A stretch of 64,000 nucleotides of DNA, from positions 1,674,001 through 1,738,000 of the forward strand of contig NZ_CP016170.1 in NCBI RefSeq assembly GCF_001676705.1, in the 5' to 3' direction. The notes beneath the pieces were generated by a model. The model made no database searches. It was given only the letters and a program-made list of their open reading frames with translations, and was not told the DNA's origin. This stretch comes from Bordetella bronchialis (GTDB lineage: Bacteria > Pseudomonadota > Gammaproteobacteria > Burkholderiales > Burkholderiaceae_B). Position numbers and translations under genes: made by a program. Shown here one piece after another: positions 57,273 to 64,000 of this stretch (its first letter is position 1; each line of letters starts with the position of its first letter).

Positions 57273-57337
57273 TGCTTGCCGTGGGGCGGACCTTGGCGGG
57301 ATAGGTCCGGCGGGGCGTCGGGTGACGGGCCTTGTCG

Positions 57338-57425
57338 CTGTCTCTGTCTCTGTCTCTGTCTCTGTCTCTGTCTCTGTCTCTGTCTCTGTCTCTGTCTCTG
57401 TCTCTGTCTCTGTCTCTGTCTCTGT
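57338..57425. repeat. Hexanucleotide microsatellite (CTGTCT x14)
   Basis: Fourteen perfect CTGTCT units (57338-57421) plus CTGT, starting 66 bp after the Bug stop. All frames stay open across it because the unit is six bases, giving artefactual Val/Ser, Leu/Ser or Asp/Arg runs. Length likely varies between strains. Confidence 0.95.
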
Positions 57426-57519
57426 GTTCACGGGCGGTTCTGTTTGTTTGCTGGCGGGGATCTGTGTTCCTGGGCCGTCCGCCGGGGGCGATGCCTGGCG
57501 GGTCCGGCCCGGTCGGGCG

Positions 57520-57541
57520 GTCCGGGGCCCGGGCCCCGGAC
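57520..57541. repeat. Perfect 22-bp GC palindrome
   Basis: GTCCGGGGCCC followed directly by its exact reverse complement GGGCCCCGGAC. It has no loop and no T tract, so it is not a classical terminator, though it could form a cruciform or pause polymerase between the converging Bug and acnA genes. Confidence 0.85.
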
Positions 57542-58003
57542 ACCACATCGCTCGCCTCGTCCGCCGGGCGCTCCCGGGTAGTAGTCCTGCTCGATGGCGT
57601 CCGCGCCACGGCTCCCTTCGGCATCCGCTCGTTCGCCCTCCGACGGGCCAGCCCCGCCAGGCATCACCCCCTGCGAACTCCAGCGTGCCGGAATCGCGGG
57701 TGCTGGGGCGGTTTGGGTGCTTGGGCTTCGTGGGTGGGGGGTGTTGCCGGAGGAAGAGGTAGCGATGCCCGCGGGCCGCGGCCGCCCAGCGCGGCCGTGG
57801 CCCGCCTACGTGGGTGTGTTGCGGGGAGGGAAGACGCGGGCGCCTCCGGGTGTGTAGTGGCGGAGGGGAAGGGATTACGGCGGACTATGCTGGTGCGCGC
57901 TGGTGGAAGGGAAGGCGCGCGTGGAGCGCGGGCGTCGGCGTTCCCCAGGTAGCGACGCCGCATCGCGGCGCCGCTGCCATGGGTGATTGCGCGGTCCGTC
58001 CGT

Positions 58004-60709
58004 TCAGGCGGCCAGCAGTTGGCGCAGCACGAAGGGCAGGATGCCGCCGTGCTGGTAGTAGTCCACCTCGATGGGCGTATCGATGCGCAGCAGCACTTGC
58101 ACCTGTTGCGACGACCCGTCCTTGCGGTGGATGGTCAGCGTGACGTCCTGCTGGGGCTTGATGCCGTTTTCCAGGCCGGATACGTCGAAGGTTTCCTCGC
58201 CGGTGATGTTCAGCGATTGCACGCTGTCGTCGCCCTTGAACTGCAGGGGCAGCACGCCCATGCCCACCAGGTTGCTGCGGTGGATGCGCTCGAAGCTGCG
58301 CGCCACGACGGCCTTCACGCCCAGCAGCTGGGTGCCCTTGGCGGCCCAGTCGCGCGACGATCCCGTGCCGTATTCCTCGCCGCCGAAGACCACGGTGGGC
58401 ACGCCCGCTTCGATGTATTTCATCGCGGCATCGTAGATGGGCATTTGTTCGCCGGACGGCTGGTACAGCGTTTCGCCGCCTTCGAAGCGGCTGCCGTCTT
58501 CGCGCGGCGGGATCATCAGGTTCTTGATACGCACGTTGGCGAAGGTGCCGCGCATCATGATTTCATGGTTGCCCCGGCGCGAGCCGTAGCTGTTGAAATC
58601 GGCCTTCATGACGCCGTGTTCCTTCAGCCACTTGCCGGCGGGCGAGGTTTCCTTGATGGATCCGGCCGGCGAGATGTGGTCGGTGGTGACCGAGTCGCCG
58701 AAGATGCCCAGCGCGCGGGCGCCGCGGACGGTGGGCATGGCCGCGGGTTCCATGCCGAAGTCCTTGAAGAAGGGCGGTTCGGCGATATACGTGGAGGTCG
58801 GCCAGTTATAGACCTCGCCGCTCACGCCTTTGATGTTTTCCCACAGCTTGCCCGGATTGGTCCGCACATCGCTGTAGTTTTCGCGGTAGACATCGGAGTC
58901 CAGGGCGAACTTCAGCAGGTTCTGCACTTCTTCGGTGGAGGGCCAGATATCGCCCAGCCAGACGTCGCCGTTCTTGCCCTTGCCGACCGGTTCGGTCATC
59001 AGGTCGCGCAGCATCGTGCCGGCCAGGGCATAGGCGACCACCAGCGGGGGCGACGCCAGGAAGTTGGCCTTGATGTTGGGATGGATGCGTGCCTCGAAGT
59101 TGCGGTTGCCCGACAGGACCGCGGCGCAGACCAGGTCGTTGTCGTTGATGGCTTCGTTCAGGTCGGCGGCCAGGTCGCCGGCATTGCCGATGCAGGTGGT
59201 GCAGCCGTAGGCGGCCACGTCGAAGCCGAGTTTTTCCAGATAGGGCAGCAGGCCGGTCTTGGTCAGGTATTCGGTGACCACGCGCGATCCCGGCGCCAGC
59301 GAGGTCTTGATCTTGGGCGATACCTTCAGGCCGGCTTCGACGGCCTTCTTGGCCAGCAGGCCCGCGGCCAGCATGACGCTGGGGTTGGAGGTATTGGTGC
59401 AGGAGGTGATGGCAGCGATGAGGATGTCGCCGTTCTTCACCTTGGTGCCGGCGCTGGTGGTGAAGACCTGTTCCAGCTTTTCGGCGGGCTGGTTGAAGCC
59501 GTTCTCGGCCACGGGCTTGGAGAACAGGGAGACGAAGGTGTCCTTGACGTTGCCGATCTCGATGCGGTCCTGCGGGCGCTTGGGGCCGGCCAGCGAGGGC
59601 GCCACGGAACCGAGGTCCAGCGTCAGCAGCTTGGTGAACTTGATGTCCTTGCCCTTCGGCACGCCGAACATCTTCTGCGCCTTGAAATAGGCCTCGAAGG
59701 CGGCGATTTCTTCCTCGGTGCGGCCAGTGCCCTTGAAATACTCGATGGTGCGCTCGTCGACCGGGAAGAAGCCCATGGTGGCGCCGTACTCGGGCGCCAT
59801 GTTGCCGATGGTGGCGCGGTCGGTCACGGACAGGCTGGCGGTGCCTTCGCCGCAGAACTCGACGAACTTGCCCACCACCTTTTCGCGGCGGAGCATCTCG
59901 GTGATGGTCAGCACCAGGTCGGTGGCGGTGACGCCGCCGCGCAGCTGGCCTTTCAGTTCCACGCCCACCACGTCCGGCGTCAGGAAGTACACCGGCTGGC
60001 CCAGCATGCCGGCTTCGGCTTCGATGCCGCCCACGCCCCAGCCCACCACGCCGATGCCGTTGATCATGGTCGTGTGGCTGTCCGTACCGACCAGGGAGTC
60101 GGGGTAGTACACGTTATTGGCCTTGTCCAGGTGGACGCCCCGGGCCAGGTATTCCAGGTTGACCTGGTGCACGATACCGAAGCCGGGGGGCACGACGCGG
60201 AAGGTGTCGAAGGCTTCCATGCCCCACTTCATGAACTGGTAGCGCTCCTGGTTGCGCTTGAACTCCAGCTTCATGTTCAGGTCCAGGGCCTGCTTGGAAC
60301 CGAAGTAATCGATCATGACGGAGTGGTCCACCACCAGGTCCACCGGCACCAGGGGTTCGATGCGCTTGGGGTCCGCGCCCATGGCCTGCGCCACGGAGCG
60401 CATGGCGCCGATGTCGGCCAGCAGGGGCACGCCGGTGAAGTCCTGCAGCACCACGCGGGCCACCACGAAGGGGATTTCTTCTTCGCGCTTGGCATTGGGC
60501 TGCCAGTTCGCCAACTGCCTGACATGCTCTTCGGTCACCTTCTGGCCGTCGCAATTGCGCAGCACCGATTCCAGCACGATACGCAGCGACACAGGCAGTC
60601 GTTGCACATCCACGCCCAGCGCCTTGCCCAGCGCCGGCAGGGAGTAGTACTGACAGGTCTGGTTGCCGATCTTGAATGTCTTGAGTGTGTCGAACACGTT
60701 GTGCGGCAT
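58004..60709 (-). CDS. acnA: Aconitate hydratase A
   Basis: AcnA interconverts citrate and isocitrate in the tricarboxylic acid cycle with a 4Fe-4S cluster. The 901-aa length is typical. Cluster ligands are visible in [13 protein letters not shown] and [11 protein letters not shown], and the substrate region in [17 protein letters not shown]; the C-terminal domain has [17 protein letters not shown]. The ATG at 60709 starts [16 protein letters not shown] and has GGAG 6 nt before it; a frame extending to 60775 is rejected. The palindromic operator at 60804-60831 lies upstream. Confidence 0.97.
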   Translation of the reverse strand: MPHNVFDTLKTFKIGNQTCQYYSLPALGKALGVDVQRLPVSLRIVLESVLRNCDGQKVTEEHVRQLANWQPNAKREEEIPFVVARVVLQDFTGVPLLADIGAMRSVAQAMGADPKRIEPLVPVDLVVDHSVMIDYFGSKQALDLNMKLEFKRNQERYQFMKWGMEAFDTFRVVPPGFGIVHQVNLEYLARGVHLDKANNVYYPDSLVGTDSHTTMINGIGVVGWGVGGIEAEAGMLGQPVYFLTPDVVGVELKGQLRGGVTATDLVLTITEMLRREKVVGKFVEFCGEGTASLSVTDRATIGNMAPEYGATMGFFPVDERTIEYFKGTGRTEEEIAAFEAYFKAQKMFGVPKGKDIKFTKLLTLDLGSVAPSLAGPKRPQDRIEIGNVKDTFVSLFSKPVAENGFNQPAEKLEQVFTTSAGTKVKNGDILIAAITSCTNTSNPSVMLAAGLLAKKAVEAGLKVSPKIKTSLAPGSRVVTEYLTKTGLLPYLEKLGFDVAAYGCTTCIGNAGDLAADLNEAINDNDLVCAAVLSGNRNFEARIHPNIKANFLASPPLVVAYALAGTMLRDLMTEPVGKGKNGDVWLGDIWPSTEEVQNLLKFALDSDVYRENYSDVRTNPGKLWENIKGVSGEVYNWPTSTYIAEPPFFKDFGMEPAAMPTVRGARALGIFGDSVTTDHISPAGSIKETSPAGKWLKEHGVMKADFNSYGSRRGNHEIMMRGTFANVRIKNLMIPPREDGSRFEGGETLYQPSGEQMPIYDAAMKYIEAGVPTVVFGGEEYGTGSSRDWAAKGTQLLGVKAVVARSFERIHRSNLVGMGVLPLQFKGDDSVQSLNITGEETFDVSGLENGIKPQQDVTLTIHRKDGSSQQVQVLLRIDTPIEVDYYQHGGILPFVLRQLLAA

Positions 60710-61220
60710 GATGAACTCCAATGTAGTGGACCGCGAAAAAGCAGCCATTTTCATGCGTTTCCCCGCGCTTGTCATGTACCGCGGCAGGGCGGGGGAATCC
60801 TGGGTCTTATATCTTATGTCTTATATAAGACATTGCCAACCGGGAAAAGTTCAGGACGCCGCCGAGGGGCTGGGCGCGCCGTGCTCATCCGGATCGCCCC
60901 ATAGCATAGCGAAAACACGTGGCGGTTCGTGCGGCGGCGTGCCGGCGCGGCGCGGGGCGGTCCTTCCTTCGCATGGCACGTGCCCTGCAAGGGTCGTAGA
61001 CCGCATCGCCATGGGAAGGGCGCTCGGTCGGATGGCGGCTGGGCCGGACGGCGCGCGGGGGCGCAACGGCGCGCGCGGGAAAGGGGCGGCGCCGGGCGGC
61101 AGGGATTGCCGGGAGGCCTGCGGCGGGTCGCGACGCCACGCGGCGTGGGGAGCCGCCGCCCCGCTCGGCGGGATGGGGCGGAAAGCCGCGGCCCCGCGTC
61201 GCAGGGCCGCGCCGGCGGCC
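60710..61220. other. 511-bp spacer between livM and acnA
   Basis: Next to acnA it contains the operator at 60804-60831. The remainder, about 60840-61220, is GC-rich and has no credible gene. Open frames there are short or antisense-like. A hairpin GGCGGCC/GGCCGCC overlaps the livM stop at 61214-61230. Confidence 0.5.
60804..60831. promoter_or_regulatory. Palindromic operator upstream of acnA (GntR-type candidate)
   Basis: GTCTTATATAAGAC at 60818-60831 is a perfect 14-bp palindrome. A second half-site GTCTTATAT starts 14 bp earlier, at 60804. It lies about 110 bp upstream of the acnA start. Similar CTTATATAAG-type sites are associated with GntR-family control of tricarboxylic-acid-cycle genes in betaproteobacteria; the specific regulator is inferred, not shown here. 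Confidence 0.65.
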
Positions 61221-62194
61221 TCAGGCCGCCTTGCGCCGTCGCAGCAGGGCCTGGAATTCGCCGACGATGCCGCGGCGGAAGGCCATGACGCACACCACGA
61301 AGATCAGGCCGATGACGATGGTGACCGATCCGCCCAGCTGGCGGAACCACTCGACGCCGGTCAGGCTGGTCAGCGCCTGGCCGAAATCGCCGACCTTGTT
61401 TTCCAGCAGGACGACGATGAAGGCGCCCAGCACCGGGCCCAGGAAGGTGCCCATGCCGCCGATCAGGGTCATCAGGATCACCAGCCCGGACATCTGCCAC
61501 GTGGCATCCGAAAGCGTGGCCGAGACGAAGACCAGCGTCTTGGCCGAGCCCGCCAGGCCGGCGATGGCCGCGGACAGCACGAAAGCCAGCAGCTTGAAGC
61601 GCTCGACGTCATAGCCCAGCGAAACCGCGCGCGGTTCGTTCTCGCGCAAGGCCTTGAGCACCTGTCCGAAGGGGGAATTGACGGCGCGCCAGATGATGGC
61701 GAAGCCGATCAGGAACAGCGCCAGCACCAGGTAGTACAGCGTCAGGTCGCTGCTCAGGTCGATCAGGCCGAACAGGCGTCCGCGCGGCACCTGCTGCAGG
61801 CCGTCCTCCCCGCCGGTGAAGGGCGCCTGCAGGAAGAAGAAGTACACCATCTGGGCCATGGCCAGCGTGATCATGGCGAAGTAGATGCCGCTGCGGCGGA
61901 TGGCCAGGCCGCCCACGACCAGCCCCAGCAGGGCGGCCACCGCGACGCCGAAGACCAGGCCCGCCTCGGGCGTCAGGCCCCAGGCCTTCAGGGCATGTCC
62001 GGTGGCGTAGGCTGCGCTGCCCAGGAAGGCCGCGTGCCCGAAGGACAGCAGGCCGGTAAAGCCCAGCAGCAGATTGAAGGCGCAGGCGAACAGCGCATAG
62101 CACATGACCTTCATGGCGAAGATGGGATAGACGCCCAAGAAGGGCAGCAGCGCCGCCGCGACGGCCAGCACCGCATAGCCGGCAATGTGTCGAT

Positions 62195-62198
<4 letters not shown>
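61221..62198 (-). CDS. livM: Branched-chain amino acid ABC transporter permease LivM
   Basis: The 325-aa inner-membrane permease has about ten hydrophobic segments, with the LivM signature LLLGFTGLLSFGHAAFLGSA and the coupling-loop region VLKALRENEPRAVSLGYDVERFKL. It forms the channel with LivH for branched-chain amino acids or similar compounds. The ATG at 62198 overlaps livH by 4 bp. No livG or livF ATPase genes follow; the next minus-strand gene is acnA, 511 bp on, so they must be encoded elsewhere. Confidence 0.94.
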
Positions 62199-63079
<881 letters not shown>

Positions 63080-63176
63080 GGTTTTTTGGAAATCCTGCGC
63101 CGGTTATGCATAGGCAAGCGAAGGCGGGCGCGGCGCCCCGGGCCGTGCCGGGACGCGCCGCGCCGCGATGCCGGGC

Positions 63177-64000
63177 TTATTTCTTGACCAGCTTGCAGGT
63201 CGATTCCGACAGCTTGGTGTAGACCTGGTCCCCGGGCAGGGTGGCCACCACCTTGTAGTAGTCCCAACGCCCCTTGGACTCCTTGGGCGTCTTCACCTGC
63301 ATCAGGTACATGTCGTGGACCATGCGGCCGTCTTCGCGCACATAGCCGCCCTGGGCGAACATATCGTTGATCTTGTTCGACTTCATCCACTTCATGACGG
63401 TGTCGGCGTCGTCGGTACCGGTGGCCTTGACGGCGTTCAGGTAGAAGGACACCGACGAGTAGTCGCCCGCCTGCAGCATGGAGGGCTTGCGGCCGATCTT
63501 GGCCTCGAACTTCTTGCTCCAGGCGCGCGAGGCGTCGTTCTGGTCCCAGTACCAGCCATCGGTCAGGTACATGTTCTGCGTGGCCTGCAGGCCCAGCGAG
63601 TCGATGTCGTTGATGAACACCAGCAGGCCCGCCAGCTTCATGGACTGGGTGATGCCGAACTCGTTGGCGGCCTTGACGGAATTGATCGTGTCGCCGCCCG
63701 CGTTGGCCAGGCCCAGGATCTGCGCCTTGGATGCCTGCGCCTGCAGCAGGAACGAGGAGAAGTCCGAGGCGCCCAGCGGTGCGCGCACCTGGCCCTTGAC
63801 TTCGCCGCCGGCCGCCTTCACAACATTGGCGGTGTCGCGTTCCAGTGCGTGGCCGAAGGCGTAGTCGGCGGTCAGGAAGAACCAACTCTTGCCGCCGTCC
63901 TTCACCACGGCGGAGCCGGTGCCGCGCGCCAGGGCCACGGTGTCATAGGCGTAGTGCACGGTGTAGGGCGTGCATTGCGCATTGGTCAGGTCCGAGGCGC
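63177..64000 (-). CDS. Branched-chain amino acid ABC transporter substrate-binding protein, 5' end beyond window
   Basis: This periplasmic receptor (LivK/type I fold) is open at the right edge, so its signal peptide and start are not seen. Visible are the hinge and second lobe: TPYTVHYAYDTVALARG, FFLTADYAFGHALERD, APLGASDFSSFLLQAQASKA, and LTDGWYWDQND. The protein ends KLSESTCKLVKK. It precedes livH and livM in the same direction, forming a typical livKHM order. The cargo may be amino acids or aromatic or amide compounds. Confidence 0.92.
   Translation of the reverse strand, partial: ASDLTNAQCTPYTVHYAYDTVALARGTGSAVVKDGGKSWFFLTADYAFGHALERDTANVVKAAGGEVKGQVRAPLGASDFSSFLLQAQASKAQILGLANAGGDTINSVKAANEFGITQSMKLAGLLVFINDIDSLGLQATQNMYLTDGWYWDQNDASRAWSKKFEAKIGRKPSMLQAGDYSSVSFYLNAVKATGTDDADTVMKWMKSNKINDMFAQGGYVREDGRMVHDMYLMQVKTPKESKGRWDYYKVVATLPGDQVYTKLSESTCKLVKK

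Larger units (their letters stand above)
57273..58003. other. 731-bp G-rich spacer with repeats and no convincing gene
   Basis: This convergent spacer lies between the Bug gene and acnA. It holds a hexanucleotide array and a 22-bp palindrome. The rest is G-rich low-complexity sequence, with several overlapping open frames in all phases, none with a convincing start or family match. It may include remnants of old coding DNA, but nothing can be named. Confidence 0.5.

Noticed and set aside
57322..57762. Possible protein with a Val/Ser or Leu/Ser repeat run
   Set aside because: All three plus-strand frames and the minus-strand frames stay open through the 6-bp array, so openness is uninformative; no ribosome site or homologous region follows.
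57983..60904. Very long open frame on the plus strand (973 codons) across acnA
   Set aside because: It is antisense to aconitase, which has complete catalytic motifs. High GC at third positions keeps antisense frames open.
60840..61213. Possible small genes between the acnA operator and livM
   Set aside because: Only short overlapping frames of Arg/Ala/Pro composition without ribosome sites or family features.

Overview
The window is a high-GC betaproteobacterial chromosome segment, most likely from Bordetella or a close relative (Alcaligenaceae). Supporting signs are a Bug-family periplasmic receptor, an EF-P with Arg32 next to its rhamnosyltransferase EarP, a TRAP transporter, and uniform strong GC-rich codon use. 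No rRNA, tRNA, CRISPR array, insertion sequence or prophage was seen. Taxonomy is inferred from gene content only.

Layout. 1-2946: an exported MsrA (cut by the left edge) and a divergent OmpR-type two-component pair. 3000-7084: a formyltransferase-like/GINT1_N-like protein, then two LuxR-type regulators whose receiver domains lack the phospho-acceptor Asp. 7112-26398: an exopolysaccharide locus of the colanic-acid type. Twelve minus-strand genes (wcaJ to wcaI) encode the initiating phosphotransferase, GDP-mannose/GDP-fucose enzymes, flippase, a polymerase/ligase-like protein, glycosyltransferases and an acetyltransferase. The divergent plus-strand arm encodes Wza, Wzc, a phosphomannomutase-like protein with degenerate catalytic motifs, and GalE. 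No wzb phosphatase is present. 26575-31200: an AI-2E/PerM-type transporter, a sirtuin closely following cysE, and an inositol-monophosphatase-like gene, bracketed by three copies of a ~100-bp intergenic repeat with DnaA-box-like ends. 31477-34388: a TRAP transporter (DctP plus fused DctQM). 34437-41558: two DUF72 proteins, a PA2169-type four-helix protein, a UvrD/Rep helicase, a small acidic protein, CorA and an exported staphylococcal-nuclease-like protein.

41679-48080: a four-gene peptide-type ABC importer with ATGA junctions. 48194-51751: a DUF1178 protein and two tandem paralogues of a family I cannot name, each with a disordered Pro-rich N-terminus, two HTH-like repeats and a conserved C-terminal domain. 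51973-56083: efp and earP, a DUF2863 protein, an 8-bp tandem repeat, and a DODA-type dioxygenase. 56295-64000: a Bug receptor, a long repeat-bearing spacer, aconitase A with a palindromic operator, and livM, livH and livK (cut by the right edge).

How the genes work together: the polysaccharide locus is the main functional unit. WcaJ starts the repeat unit on undecaprenyl phosphate, ManC/Gmd/Fcl make GDP-fucose, Gmm can drain GDP-mannose, the glycosyltransferases and acetyltransferase decorate the unit, Wzx flips it, the Wzy-like protein polymerises it, and Wza/Wzc export it. The flanking pseudo-receiver regulators are its natural candidate controllers. EarP modifies the EF-P encoded beside it. 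The strongest candidates for undescribed biology are the tandem HTH-repeat paralogues, the phosphomannomutase pseudoenzyme in the export operon, and the pair of pseudo-receiver regulators.
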